This document shows, in pieces, positions 34,214 through 43,433 of a DNA stretch of 64,000 bases. Position numbers and translations under genes: made by a program. The notes below the pieces were generated by a model that was not told where the DNA came from, did no database searches, and saw only the letters and a list, made by a program, of their open reading frames with translations. How positions within the stretch are numbered: position 1 is the stretch's first letter; each line of letters begins with the position of its first letter. This DNA comes from Embleya scabrispora DSM 41855 (GTDB lineage Bacteria; Actinomycetota; Actinomycetes; Streptomycetales; Streptomycetaceae): positions 62,001-126,000 of the forward strand of contig NZ_KB889662.1 of the NCBI RefSeq assembly GCF_000372745.1, given 5' to 3'.

Positions 34214-34789
34214 ATGCACCAGTTCGCAAAGAAGGGGCTGTTGGTCGTCATCACCACCACGGGCGCGCTCGCGTCCGCGGCGGTAGGCGTCGCCAACGCC
34301 GGCAGTGCGGCCGATGGCGCGGCCGTCGGTTCCCCCGGCGTGGCCTCGGGCAACAACATCCAGGTCCCGATCCACGTTCCGGTGAACGTGTGCGGGAACA
34401 CGGTGAACGTGATCGGCGCCCTGAACCCGGCGTTCGGCAACAACTGCGTGAACGCGTCGCACCCCACGCACCCTCCGCAGAACAAGCCGCCGACCCACAA
34501 GCCGCCGACGCACAAGCCCCCCACCACGCACCCGCCGACCAACCACCCGCCGACCCACAAGCCGCCCACCAAGAAGCCGCCGACCACCGGTGGCGTCAGC
34601 GGTGGCACGACCGGCGGGACCACGGGCGGCACCACGGGTGGGATGGCCGGCGGCAACGCCGGTGGGTCCACGGGCCGCGCCGAACTCGCTCAGACCGGTT
34701 CGAGCGCGCTCAAGGTGGCTCCGATCGGCGCCGCACTGCTGCTCGGCGGCATCGTGTTGTACCGGCGCTCGCGTCCCGCGCAGGACTGA
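34214..34789 (+). CDS. Single-domain chaplin with cell-wall sorting signal
   Basis: A 191-residue protein. Signal peptide (1 to about 29); one chaplin domain (about 36-80) with Cys60 and Cys78; then a Pro/Thr/His/Lys repeat (THKPPTHKPPT units, 83-125); a Gly/Thr repeat (TGGTTGGTTGG); and a sortase signal LAQTG at 158-162 followed by a membrane helix and RRSR tail. The long chaplins ChpA-C known from Streptomyces carry two chaplin domains before an LAXTG signal recognised by class E sortases; here there is one domain and a long extended spacer. It would display one chaplin unit covalently on the wall. Confidence 0.92.
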   Translation: MHQFAKKGLLVVITTTGALASAAVGVANAGSAADGAAVGSPGVASGNNIQVPIHVPVNVCGNTVNVIGALNPAFGNNCVNASHPTHPPQNKPPTHKPPTHKPPTTHPPTNHPPTHKPPTKKPPTTGGVSGGTTGGTTGGTTGGMAGGNAGGSTGRAELAQTGSSALKVAPIGAALLLGGIVLYRRSRPAQD

Positions 34790-34814
34790 GCACCGTCTAC
34801 ACAGCGCATGAATT

Positions 34815-34858
34815 CGAGGACTGCTCGCCCCTGGGAGGACAGGGGCGAGCAGTCCTCG
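34815..34858. terminator. 19-bp perfect hairpin between convergent genes
   Basis: Arms 34815-34833 and 34840-34858 pair perfectly over 19 bp with loop GGAGGA. Lies between the anchored chaplin and the convergent DUF5703 gene; a bidirectional terminator. Confidence 0.85.
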
Positions 34859-34873
34859 TCGTTTGACGGCCCG

Positions 34874-35059
34874 TCACATGGTCCGCACCTGTCGGATGAT
34901 CCGGCGCCGCAGGACCACTCGTCGGCTGCCGTCGCCGCGCAGGAGCAACCGGTCCAGCTCCCAGTAGCCGTACTCGGCCTGCTCGGTCAGGATGCGACAC
35001 GCGTCGGTCCGGGAGGTGCCGCGCGGGATGTCCAGTTGCCGAAACTCGTATTCCGCCAT
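34874..35059 (-). CDS. DUF5703 family small protein
   Basis: A 61-residue basic protein matching the DUF5703 pattern known from Streptomyces: MAEYEFRQLDIPRGTSRTDA, EYGYWELDRLLLRGDGSRRV and the end RRRIIRQVRTM. No membrane segment; function unknown. ATG at 35059; an upstream in-frame ATG would add an unrelated leader. It is a conserved neighbour of the chaplin/M20 region in Streptomyces as I remember it. Confidence 0.88.
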   Translation of the reverse strand: MAEYEFRQLDIPRGTSRTDACRILTEQAEYGYWELDRLLLRGDGSRRVVLRRRIIRQVRTM

Positions 35060-35176
35060 GTTTCCGTTCCCCGGCGGCCGCGCAAAGACGCGGTGACCGG
35101 CCTTTTGCCGACTCTCCGACTCCGCCATCAGTGAACCATTGTGCGCGCGTGGGGGTCTTGCGGATAACGTCACCCC

Positions 35177-35818
35177 ATGACCGGTGTTGCGCAGCCCACG
35201 CCAGAGCAGGTCCGTGCCGCCGCGGACGTTCTCAAATCGGCGATCGACGACCATTTGGCCGCCGTCGAAGCCCGCCAAGGCGAGAGCGACCCGGCCGTGT
35301 TCGCCGCGTACGACGCGCTCGCGGCCGCCGCCGAGGCGTACGACGAGTTGTTGTACGACGCCTACGACGAGGTCACCCCGTTCGAGGTGCCGAGCAGCAG
35401 TGAGGAAACCGAGTACGAGGGCCCCACCAACCCGGAGGCGGTCACCGTGCTGATCCGCCGGGACTACGCGATCAAGGACTTGATCACGCTCGTCGACCAC
35501 GCCCGCCGGGCCGACGCCGAGGCCGGCGACGCGGAAGCGCCGGCGTCCCCGCGCGACACCGGCACGGACAGCGCGTCGAGCGCGGTCGCGGTGCTCTTCG
35601 ACGTGTACGACCCGGACGAGATCGCCCAGCGCGCCGAGGAACTCGGCCTGGAACCTGGCGATTCCACCCTGTGGGTGTCGGCGATCGAGCCGACCGAGCC
35701 GGGTGAGTGGCTGGACGCCCCGTTCGACGACGCGGATCCGCGCAGCATCATCTATCGGTTCGAGACCAGTACCGCGTACGAGGACGACCTCGAGGCGCTG
35801 GAGCGGGACCTGCACTGA
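35177..35818 (+). CDS. Acidic conserved protein of unknown function
   Basis: A 213-residue strongly acidic protein that I recognise only as an actinobacterial hypothetical. The helical N-terminus (PTPEQVRAAADVLKSAIDDH, AAYDALAAAAEAYDELLYDA) is followed by VTVLIRRDYAIKDLITLVDH and a C-terminal beta-rich part, VAVLFDVYDPDEIAQRAEEL to STLWVSAIEPTEPGEWLDAP. No signal peptide, metal motif or membrane helix. ATG at 35177. Convergent with the baeRF gene across a hairpin. Confidence 0.75.
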   Translation: MTGVAQPTPEQVRAAADVLKSAIDDHLAAVEARQGESDPAVFAAYDALAAAAEAYDELLYDAYDEVTPFEVPSSSEETEYEGPTNPEAVTVLIRRDYAIKDLITLVDHARRADAEAGDAEAPASPRDTGTDSASSAVAVLFDVYDPDEIAQRAEELGLEPGDSTLWVSAIEPTEPGEWLDAPFDDADPRSIIYRFETSTAYEDDLEALERDLH

Positions 35819-35864
35819 CCGATCGACCGAGCCGTCGGCGGATCCCCGCATCACCCGTGTCGAC

Positions 35865-35904
35865 CGAGTGCGGCGGCGGCCCCGAAGGGTCGCCGCCGCA
35901 CTCG
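35865..35904. terminator. 14-bp hairpin between convergent genes
   Basis: CGAGTGCGGCGGCG (35865-35878) pairs perfectly with 35891-35904 around a 12-base loop. A bidirectional terminator between the acidic protein gene and the baeRF gene. Confidence 0.75.
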
Positions 35905-35981
35905 TCGTATCTCCGGCCGAGGCGTGGGCCCGCAAATCGGCCACTGCGACACGACCCCGCCGAGATCCGCCGGACAGGGCC

Positions 35982-37115
35982 TCAGTAGCGCAGTGCCAAC
36001 GCGATGCCGCCGGCGTCCTTCAGCGTGTCGTCCGGCACGAAGACCACCTTGCCGTCCGCCTCCAGCGTCGCCTCGACCACGGTGTCCACGATGTCGTCCT
36101 CGGCTCGGCCGGCCAGTACCGCGTCCTCGGCGTGCGGCCCGGTGAGCACCTGGAGCGCGATCTCCCCGGTCCGATCGACCGTCACCAGTCGACCGGTCAC
36201 CCGCAACCCCTCCTCGACCACCAGCAGCGCGCCGCGGCCGGCCCGGGCGGGCGCCCACACCTCCTGAATGCCACCGGAGTACCGCTTGCCGCTGCGCGCG
36301 TCGTCCAGTACCCGCAACGCGGCGGCGGTCGCCTCCGCGGCCAGCGCGGTCCGCGCCGGCGCGAGGATCTCGGCGAACTGGCCGGGCGTCGCCTCGCTCA
36401 CGCCGCCGACCTCCAGCTCGGTCTCGGCCAGGTGCGCGCCGTTGCGGGCGCTCTCCCGGAACGCCTTCACCTGCGGTCGCAGACCGACCAGGACGACCTT
36501 GTCCTCGCGTCCGGCGAGCGCACGCGCCAACTGCTCGTCGGCCTCGTTCAGCAACCGCCGGAAGTCCTCGCTCACGCCCAGGCCGCCGCCCTCGCGCGTG
36601 GGCGGCCCGTCCCGCTCCGGACCGGCCGAGGTGATCGGGAAGCCCCCGTCGCGGACCTCGTGCACCTCGTCGCCGCGGCCGTGCCACAGGTGCACGTCGT
36701 GCTCGCTCAGCACCAGTGCCCAGTAGGGGGTGAGTCGTTCGGCCGCGGCCACCAGGTTGCGGGTGAGGTAGGTGGTCGCCAGCACCACCCGCTCACCGAC
36801 CGGCGCCTGCACGGTGAAGGCGAAGTGCTCGTCGGCCGAGGCGTAGAGCACCAGACCGTCCAGGAAGTGCTCGGGATCCAGCTCGGCCGCCGCCGCCTTG
36901 AGCCGGTCGACGGTCTTGATCCGGGCCTCCCGGGCCACCTCCGGATCCGCCGCGAGCCGCTTCTCCGCCTCGGCCAACACGTTCCGCAGCCGGATGTGGT
37001 CCTGCTGGTTCTCCGGGCGGCGCCGGTGCGTGGGCAGCGTCAGGGACACCGCGGGATACGCGCGCGGGCGGCGCAGCTCGGCGAGCAGTTCCGGCGACAG
37101 TGCGGCGGTCGTCAT
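35982..37115 (-). CDS. baeRF-family (archaeo-eukaryotic release factor-like) protein
   Basis: A 377-residue protein resembling the baeRF3 group of bacterial homologues of eukaryotic release factor 1: N-terminal LRRPRAYPAVSLTLPTHRRR and ENQQDHIRLRNVLAEAEKRL, central WALVLSEHDVHLWHGRGDEV, LLNEADEQLARALAGREDKV and the C-terminal L7Ae/pelota-like part AAALRVLDDARSGKRYSGGI. These proteins are thought to act at stalled ribosomes, but their role is not established. ATG at 37115 has AGGAGA upstream; an in-frame ATG at 37160 is less likely. Confidence 0.75.
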   Translation of the reverse strand: MTTAALSPELLAELRRPRAYPAVSLTLPTHRRRPENQQDHIRLRNVLAEAEKRLAADPEVAREARIKTVDRLKAAAAELDPEHFLDGLVLYASADEHFAFTVQAPVGERVVLATTYLTRNLVAAAERLTPYWALVLSEHDVHLWHGRGDEVHEVRDGGFPITSAGPERDGPPTREGGGLGVSEDFRRLLNEADEQLARALAGREDKVVLVGLRPQVKAFRESARNGAHLAETELEVGGVSEATPGQFAEILAPARTALAAEATAAALRVLDDARSGKRYSGGIQEVWAPARAGRGALLVVEEGLRVTGRLVTVDRTGEIALQVLTGPHAEDAVLAGRAEDDIVDTVVEATLEADGKVVFVPDDTLKDAGGIALALRY

Positions 37116-37386
37116 GCGGTCTCCTGGCGTGCGTTCGGGCCTCATGGCATCGACAAACACAGCGTCCTATGCCCGATTCGACACGGAAATCGCATCAATC
37201 ACCCGACCGGCCCGCAGCCGGCACCGCGCCCTCGCCGCGCCGCACGGTGATCACTCTGCATGGAACGGTTGTTGACGGTGAGTCAGGAGGGACCCTAGGT
37301 TGATCCCCGTTGATCCCCCAGACGCAGCATCCATGGAGACCCAGGGTCTGCCCGACCCAGGTGGGCCCATGCGAGGAGCGACCACC

Positions 37387-38940
37387 GTGCGATCCGTGCC
37401 CACCCGGCAGGCGGCCCTGTTCGCCGCGTTGACCGGACTGATCCTGACCACTGCCGCGTGCGGCTCCGACGACGGCGCCGGCGGCTCGGCGCGCGGCTCG
37501 ATGACCGTCCTGGTCACCCAGGAGGCGCGCAGCCTGGACCCGATCGTGGCGAGCCTGTCCCAGATCACCGGTGGCACCCAGGCCGCGGCCGTGTTCGACG
37601 TGCTGCTGTGGATCGACCCGAAGACCGGTCGGGCCCAACCCCAACTCGCCGAGAGCGCGACCGCGGCGGAGGGCGGTCGGGTCTGGACGTTGCGACTGCG
37701 GCCGGACCTGAAGTTCTCCGACGGCACCGCGCTGGACGCCGAGGCGGTCAAGTTCAACTGGGAGCGGCACGCCGATCCGGCGAACAAGTCGCTGCAGGCG
37801 CGCGTGGTCGCCGGGCTCGGCATAGCCGCCACCGACAGCCGGACCCTGAAGGTCACGCTGCCGGCACCGAACGCACACTTCGACAAGGTGATCGCGCACA
37901 ACCTCGCGTTCATCGGCTCGCCCACCGCGATCCGGGCCGACCCCAAGGGCTTCGGCGCCAAGCCGGTCGGCGCCGGGCCCTACCGGCTCAAGAGCTGGGT
38001 ACGCGACCAGCAGATGATCCTGGAGCGCAATCCCAAGTACTGGCAGGTGGGGGGCCGGCCGCCGCTGAAGGAGTTGACCCTCAAGCCGGTGGTCGACCAG
38101 ACGCAGCGACTGGCCATGCTGGCCGCCAACCAGGCCCAGGTGCTGACCACGGCTCAGGCCAAGCTGCTCGGCGACGCCCAGAAGGCCGGTCTGCCGGTGC
38201 TCACCGAGGGCAAGAGCGGCGGGTTCATGACGCTGTTCAACACCAGCCGGCCGCCGTTCGACGATCCGCGTGCGCGGCGCGCGTTCGCGTTGATCATGGA
38301 TCCGGCGGCACGCGCGAAGGTGGTCACCGACGGCACCGGCAAACCGCTGAGCACCTTCCTGCGCCCGGGTTCGGATTTCGCCGCGCCGGAGGCGACGCTG
38401 CCGTCGAACAACCGGGTCGAGGCCCAGCAGCTGCTGGACGCGCTCGCCGCCGAGGGCAAGCCGCTGGCCTTCACGTACAGCACCTACAACAGCCCGGGCT
38501 CGCATCTGACCGCCGAGTACTGGCTCGCGCAGGTGGCCGACATGAAGAACATCACCATGAGGACCGAGTTCCTGGAGGGCACCCAATACCTCCAGAAGGT
38601 GCAGATCCAGCGGCAGTTCGACGCGGGTGAGTTCGTGTTGTCCTTCGACGACCCGGAGCCGGTGTTGTACAACTTCCTGCACTCCAAGGGCCAGGACAAC
38701 CACATGCAGTGGAGGAACCCGGCGGTGGACCAGGCGCTGGACCAGGCGCGGGCCACCACCGACGCGGCGACCCGGCGGGCCGCCTACGCCGTGGTGCAGC
38801 GCGAACTGGTCAAGGACGTCCCGATGTTCGCCTACGAGCAGGCATTCACCGCGGCGATCCGGGCGAAGGACGCGAAGGTGGGCGACCTGACCGTGTTCGA
38901 GGACGGGCTGATCATGTTCGACCGGTTGGGTCCGGCGTAG
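37387..38940 (+). CDS. Peptide/oligosaccharide-type (family 5) binding lipoprotein
   Basis: A 517-residue SBP_bac_5 protein. Signal peptide with lipobox TTAAC (Cys25), then the dipeptide/oligopeptide-binding fold: VTQEARSLDPIVASLSQITG, WTLRLRPDLKFSDGTALDAE, GAGPYRLKSWVRDQQMILER, NPKYW and FNTSRPPFDDPRARRAFALI. GTG at 37387 is chosen because GAGGAG sits 8 bases upstream; ATG at 37369 is possible. No Dpp/Opp permease or ATPase genes are nearby. The 3' end overlaps the convergent MFS gene by 29 bp. Confidence 0.88.
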   Translation: MRSVPTRQAALFAALTGLILTTAACGSDDGAGGSARGSMTVLVTQEARSLDPIVASLSQITGGTQAAAVFDVLLWIDPKTGRAQPQLAESATAAEGGRVWTLRLRPDLKFSDGTALDAEAVKFNWERHADPANKSLQARVVAGLGIAATDSRTLKVTLPAPNAHFDKVIAHNLAFIGSPTAIRADPKGFGAKPVGAGPYRLKSWVRDQQMILERNPKYWQVGGRPPLKELTLKPVVDQTQRLAMLAANQAQVLTTAQAKLLGDAQKAGLPVLTEGKSGGFMTLFNTSRPPFDDPRARRAFALIMDPAARAKVVTDGTGKPLSTFLRPGSDFAAPEATLPSNNRVEAQQLLDALAAEGKPLAFTYSTYNSPGSHLTAEYWLAQVADMKNITMRTEFLEGTQYLQKVQIQRQFDAGEFVLSFDDPEPVLYNFLHSKGQDNHMQWRNPAVDQALDQARATTDAATRRAAYAVVQRELVKDVPMFAYEQAFTAAIRAKDAKVGDLTVFEDGLIMFDRLGPA

Positions 38941-40408
38941 CCGCGATGGCTCGGGGCTCGACGGCCGGAGCGGAGCCCGCCGATTCGGGCGGGATCGGCA
39001 CGGCCGTCGGGCCGGCGGGCTCGGGAATGCACAGGCACGCGACGAGCGCGCAGCCGGCCACGACGCCGGCGATCACGAAGACGACCATGTAGGCGTGCAG
39101 GGTGGGCAGCACGTGGCCGCCGACGGACATCGTGTACGACGTGAGCACCGCTGCCACCACCGCGCTGCACACGGCCTGGCCGATCGTGCGCATCAGCGCG
39201 TTGATGCCGTTCGCGGCGGCGGTCTGCGCGGCGGGGATGGCCCGGATGACCAGCATCGGCAGCGCCGAGTAGCACATCGCCGTGCCGGAGGCGACGACGG
39301 TCGCGCCCATGATGATGCTCCACAACTCGTGGCTCGTGAAGATCCGCACCACGTAGCCCAGGCCGAGCAGGATCGCGCCGACGCCGAGGCAGAACCTGGG
39401 CCCTCGGGTGGCGGTCAGCCGGGTGGAGATCGGCGAGAGCACGACCATCATCACCCCGCCGGGCAGCAGGCACAGGCCGCCGATCGCGACCGAGACGCCC
39501 AGTCCGTAGCCGCTCTCCTTCGGCGTCTGCACCAGTTGGGCGGTGGAGAGGCTGTTCGCGTAGAACGAGAAGCCGATGAACAGCGCGGCGATGTTGGGCA
39601 GGAGCACCGCCGGTCGGGCGGTCACCCGAAGGTCGACCAGCGGGGTACTCACCCGCCACTGGTGCATCCCCCACGCGAGCACGATCAGCACGGCGGCAGC
39701 CGACAGGCTCAGCGTCCGGGTGCTCGTCCAGCCCCAGGCGGTGCCCTTGGACACCGCGAGCAGCAGGCAGACCAGGAACGCGGCCAGGCCGAGCGAGCCG
39801 ACCACGTCGAACCGGCCGGGACTGCGCACCGGCGATTCGCGGACGACCAGCACGACCAGGCCCAGGACCAGCAGGGCGAGCGCGGTGGCGCCCCAGAACA
39901 TCGCGTGCCAGTCGGCGTGGTCCACGATCAGGCCCGCCAGCGGCAGGCCGACGGCCGCGCCGATGCCCAGCGTCGAACTCATCATCGCGACGCCGCCACC
40001 GACCTTGGCCGGCGGCAACTCGTCGCGCAGGATGCTGATCCCCAGTGGGACGACGGCGGTGGCCATGCCCTGGAGGGTGCGGCCGACGATCAGGACGCCG
40101 ATGTCCGAGGTCAGCGCGCACATCACCGAGCCGATCGAGAGCACGCTCATCGCCACGACCAGCATGCGCTTCTTGCCGAACATGTCGCCCGCCCGGCCGA
40201 GGAGCGGCGTGCACACCGAGCCGCTGAGCAGGGTCGCGGTGACCGTCCAGCTGACCGTCGAGGCCGAGCTGCCGGTCAGCGCGGGCAGATCCGGGAGCAG
40301 CGGTACCACCACGGTCTGCATGAGCGCGGCGACGATGCCACAGGAGCCGAGGACCGGTACCAGAAAACGTCGTCGCGGGTCCTGCGGGGTTGAGGCGGGG
40401 CCGGCCAC
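38912..40408 (-). CDS. MFS drug-export-type transporter (14-helix-like)
   Basis: A 498-residue major facilitator with many hydrophobic segments. Motif A GRAGDMFGKKRMLVVAMSVL follows helix 2, and motif C-like GIGAAVGLPLAGLIVDHADW follows in helix 5, which is characteristic of antiporters such as QacA/LfrA. GTG at 40408 with GGAG upstream. The C-terminal tail, about 45 residues, is Pro/Ala-rich. Its stop lies inside the end of the binding-protein gene on the other strand. Substrate unknown; no adjacent regulator. Confidence 0.9.
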   Translation of the reverse strand: MAGPASTPQDPRRRFLVPVLGSCGIVAALMQTVVVPLLPDLPALTGSSASTVSWTVTATLLSGSVCTPLLGRAGDMFGKKRMLVVAMSVLSIGSVMCALTSDIGVLIVGRTLQGMATAVVPLGISILRDELPPAKVGGGVAMMSSTLGIGAAVGLPLAGLIVDHADWHAMFWGATALALLVLGLVVLVVRESPVRSPGRFDVVGSLGLAAFLVCLLLAVSKGTAWGWTSTRTLSLSAAAVLIVLAWGMHQWRVSTPLVDLRVTARPAVLLPNIAALFIGFSFYANSLSTAQLVQTPKESGYGLGVSVAIGGLCLLPGGVMMVVLSPISTRLTATRGPRFCLGVGAILLGLGYVVRIFTSHELWSIIMGATVVASGTAMCYSALPMLVIRAIPAAQTAAANGINALMRTIGQAVCSAVVAAVLTSYTMSVGGHVLPTLHAYMVVFVIAGVVAGCALVACLCIPEPAGPTAVPIPPESAGSAPAVEPRAIAATPDPTGRT

Positions 40409-40517
40409 GGAACGCGCTCCAGGGTGGGGAGGGGATGGTCGGCCCCACCCTAGGGATAGATGTAGAACACATCAATCGCCTTCGCGCATCTTTGCCCGCC
40501 ACTTTCCGACGCGGCCC

Positions 40518-41618
40518 CTAGGCCGCGCGCCCGGTCTGCTCGGGCTGCCCGCCGTGCTCGGGCTGACCGGTCCGCTCGGCGCGCAGCGAGGCGCCCACGT
40601 CGTGCATGTGGCCCAGTGCCTGTCGGTAGGACCGCACCAGGCTCGTCTCCAGATAGGGCACGCCGAGCCGGTCGCAGTGCGCGCGCACGATCGGCTGGGC
40701 CTTGCGCAGGTTCACCCGCGGCATGTTCGGCACCAGGTGGTGTTCGATCTGGTAGTTCAGCCCGCCGAGCATCCAGTCGGTGACCGGGCCGCCCTCGACA
40801 TTGCGCGAGGTCAGCACCTGACGCCGCAGGTGGTCCCACTTCACGCCCGGCTCGGGCGCCGGCATGCCCTTGTGGTTGGGCGCGAACGCCATGCCCAGGT
40901 GCAGGCCGAGCAGCGCGTGCGTGACCAGGACGAAGACCAGCGCCTTGACCGGCGACATCGCGATCAGCAGCACGGAGAGGTACACGGCGTAGTGCACGGC
41001 CAGCACCGAGCCCTCCTCCAGGCGCTCGCGCGGGGTCCGCTCCTTGAGCGCCATCAGGCCGGTGACCTTGAGGTTGAGCCCTTCGAGCAGCAGCAGCGGG
41101 AAGAACAGCCGGGCCTGGTGCCGGGTCAGCCAGCCCATCAGGCCGGTCCGCCCGGCGGTCTGGTCGGCATCCCAGACCAGCACACCGGCCGAGACGTCGG
41201 GGTCCTTCTCCAGGTGGTTCGGGTTGGCGTGGTGCTTGTTGTGCTTCGCGTTCCACCACCCGCAGCTCATCCCCATCAGCAGGTTGCCGTGCAGCAGCGC
41301 GAGCAGGCGGTGCGTACGGGCGGTGCGGGCGATCTGCTGGTGGCCGGCGTCGTGGCCGACGAAGGAGGCTCGCGTGGTGAACAGCGCGACCGGAACGGCC
41401 ATGGCGAGCTGCCACCACGAGTCGCCGACCCACACGACCGCGGCCCAGGAGCCGAGCAGGAAGAGCAGGTTCAGGCCGATCATCCGGGCGTACCAGGCGG
41501 TGCGCCGCTCCAGCAGTCCGGCCGCCTTGAGGTCGGCGAGCAGCGGCGCGAAGTCGCTGCCTCGACGCGGCGGCGGAGATACCTCCGGATTGTCCAGGGT
41601 GGGTGCGGTCAAGGTCAT
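40518..41618 (-). CDS. Membrane fatty acid desaturase
   Basis: A 366-residue di-iron acyl-lipid desaturase with three histidine boxes: HDAGHQQ (89-95), HNKHH (126-130) and QIEHH (290-294), and membrane helices at about 45-80, 185-200 and 215-240. The QxxHH third box places it with front-end-type or Mycobacterium DesA3-like desaturases. ATG at 41618, within a GGGACGTCCC context; no strong ribosome site. No adjacent ferredoxin or oxidoreductase gene, so electron donors are supplied from elsewhere. Role: membrane fluidity, inferred. Confidence 0.92.
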   Translation of the reverse strand: MTLTAPTLDNPEVSPPPRRGSDFAPLLADLKAAGLLERRTAWYARMIGLNLLFLLGSWAAVVWVGDSWWQLAMAVPVALFTTRASFVGHDAGHQQIARTARTHRLLALLHGNLLMGMSCGWWNAKHNKHHANPNHLEKDPDVSAGVLVWDADQTAGRTGLMGWLTRHQARLFFPLLLLEGLNLKVTGLMALKERTPRERLEEGSVLAVHYAVYLSVLLIAMSPVKALVFVLVTHALLGLHLGMAFAPNHKGMPAPEPGVKWDHLRRQVLTSRNVEGGPVTDWMLGGLNYQIEHHLVPNMPRVNLRKAQPIVRAHCDRLGVPYLETSLVRSYRQALGHMHDVGASLRAERTGQPEHGGQPEQTGRAA

Positions 41619-41980
41619 GGGACGTCCCGGTATCTGGAAGAAGGGTGGTCGGCTGAGCGCGGTGGCTTGGCGCCATCTCGACGCTATTGACCGCCCGTCC
41701 GAGGGACGATCCGACAAGCCCCCCTATTGCGGGGGCAGGCTGCGCCCCCCGCCAGGGGGGTGGAGCACCATGGACACGCGCGGCGCGATCCGGTATGGGC
41801 CGGCACGGGTCTGGGCACCGTCGCCGCGTTATTCGAACTGTCGCATCTTGATCGGGGTGCCGGCTACCCGTTCCGCCGGCGAATATCCCGGAATCGACCG
41901 ACCCGTACCGTCGCGCCGCCGACGTGCCGACGCGCCGCACACCGCACACCGGCCGACACACGCTTGAACACCCGCGACGC
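41619..41980. other. 362-bp stretch without a gene; two G/C hairpins in the desaturase leader
   Basis: GCCCCC/GGGGGC (41718-41723 and 41731-41736) and CCCCCC/GGGGGG (41745-41750 and 41755-41760) are adjacent small hairpins 100-142 bp upstream of the desaturase ATG. They may be leader structures or simply G/C runs. No gene is apparent. Confidence 0.4.
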
Positions 41981-42928
41981 TCAGTCCGAGTCGAGCGCCG
42001 CCTCCTCGCCGAGGGCGGCCCGCAGCGCCACCGCCTGGTCGCCGATGCAGGCCAGGAACGCGCTCACCGCCGGCGTCGGCGTCCGGTCCGCCATCAGCGT
42101 GGTGCCCACCGTGCGGCGCACCGACTCCAGCGGCACCGGCAGCACCGCGAGCCGCTCGTCGCCGGTGACCACGAGCTCCGGCAGCGCGGCGATCATGTCG
42201 GTGGCCAGCAGCAGCGCCCGCACGGTCAGGATCGAGGTGCACTCGACCCGGTCGGCCGGCAGCGGCAGCCCGCTGCGGGTGAACAGCTGGGCCAACTCGC
42301 TGCGCAGCGCCGTCTGTTCGAGCGGCAGGATCCAAGGATGCGCGATCGTGTCGGCAAGCACGCGCGCGGTTTCCAGAAGCGGGTGACCGCGCCGGACCAC
42401 CAGCCGGATCGGCTCGCGATACAGCGCGGTCTGCCGGACCCGCCCGGCGTCCTCGGCCCGGCCGAGCCGGCCGACCACGACATCGATCTCGCCCGCGAGC
42501 AGTTGCGGATACAGCACGTCGTAGGTGGCCTCGCGAACGATCACGGTGATCCCGGGCCGGTCCCGCTTGAGCGCGGAAACCGCGCGCGGCAGCAGCACGC
42601 TGGTGCCCGCGAGCAGCGTGCCGACGGTGACCGTACCGGTCTGTCCCTCGCGCAGGCCGGCGATGTGGTCGCCCGCCCGGCGCACCTCGGCCAGGATCAC
42701 CCGCGCATGGGCGACCAGGGCATCGCCGTAGAGCGTGGGGCTCATCCCGTGCGGGCCCCGCTCGAACAGCGGAACGCCGACCATCGTCTCCAACTCGCGC
42801 AGGGTGCGGGTCGCGGCGGGCTGGGTCAGGTGCAGTGCCTCGGCCGCGCGGCTGACTCCCCCGTGCTCGGCGATCGCCGTGATCAGGGTCAGATGCCGAA
42901 ACTTCAGGCGTCCGTCGAGCAGGTCCAC
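41981..42928 (-). CDS. LysR family transcriptional regulator
   Basis: A 315-residue LysR regulator with N-terminal HTH (LKFRHLTLITAIAEHGGVSR, AAEALHLTQPAATRTLRELE) and an effector domain (VTVGTLLAGTSVLLPRAVSA, EIDVVVGRLGRAEDAGRVRQ). The HTH resembles regulators of aromatic and hydroxy-acid catabolism such as PcaQ/GbpR, but the ligand is not deducible. GTG at 42928 has GGGAG upstream. It is divergent from a secreted LVIVD-repeat protein across about 500 bp, which is the candidate target. Confidence 0.9.
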   Translation of the reverse strand: MDLLDGRLKFRHLTLITAIAEHGGVSRAAEALHLTQPAATRTLRELETMVGVPLFERGPHGMSPTLYGDALVAHARVILAEVRRAGDHIAGLREGQTGTVTVGTLLAGTSVLLPRAVSALKRDRPGITVIVREATYDVLYPQLLAGEIDVVVGRLGRAEDAGRVRQTALYREPIRLVVRRGHPLLETARVLADTIAHPWILPLEQTALRSELAQLFTRSGLPLPADRVECTSILTVRALLLATDMIAALPELVVTGDERLAVLPVPLESVRRTVGTTLMADRTPTPAVSAFLACIGDQAVALRAALGEEAALDSD

Positions 42929-43433
42929 GCAGGCTCCCGTGCCGGTTCGGTGCTGCGTACCGGGCGGGCACGCATACCTGTTTGGTGATGCAGTGGCGCC
43001 GGATCGGCATTGGATGGACATGCGCCGGCGCAGCCATCATGCACGTGGCGACGGCTTCTTGACGAGCCATCCGCCCGATGCCGCAGACACGGCATCGGGT
43101 ACGGGTGCCGCGTCGAGTCCGGCACGCCGTTGTTGTTCGGCCACGACGCCGACCCGTTCCGCGCGGCGGAGCGATCGGTCCGTCGACACCGCGGTCCTCG
43201 ACCAACGCGCGGTGACACCGGAGCATCCGGGGTCACCGGTCGGTTTCCATCGCAGGAGGTGCACTTCGCCTGCGAAGAGGTGACGAGGGCGGTTCGGCCG
43301 GTCATCGCGGCGCGCTCGCCATGTTGCCCGCCGGATCGGCGGCGGGCCGAACCCGTCTCGGCCCGCTCCCGCGCGACACCGCCACACGCAAGCGCACTTC
43401 CCCGTCATTGTCCCGTGTCGGAAGGTTCGTCAG
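42929..43433. other. 505-bp divergent intergenic region with a 10-bp inverted repeat
   Basis: CCCGATGCCG (43074-43083) and CGGCATCGGG (43090-43099) pair perfectly around CAGACA, roughly mid-way between the LysR and LVIVD genes. It could be an operator or a hairpin. I see no gene in the region; the open frames here have non-coding-like composition. Confidence 0.5.

Noticed and set aside
43010-43433. Small gene in the LysR-LVIVD intergenic region
   Set aside because: Frames there have no ribosome site and no coding-like third-position bias; they merge into out-of-frame readings of the LVIVD gene.
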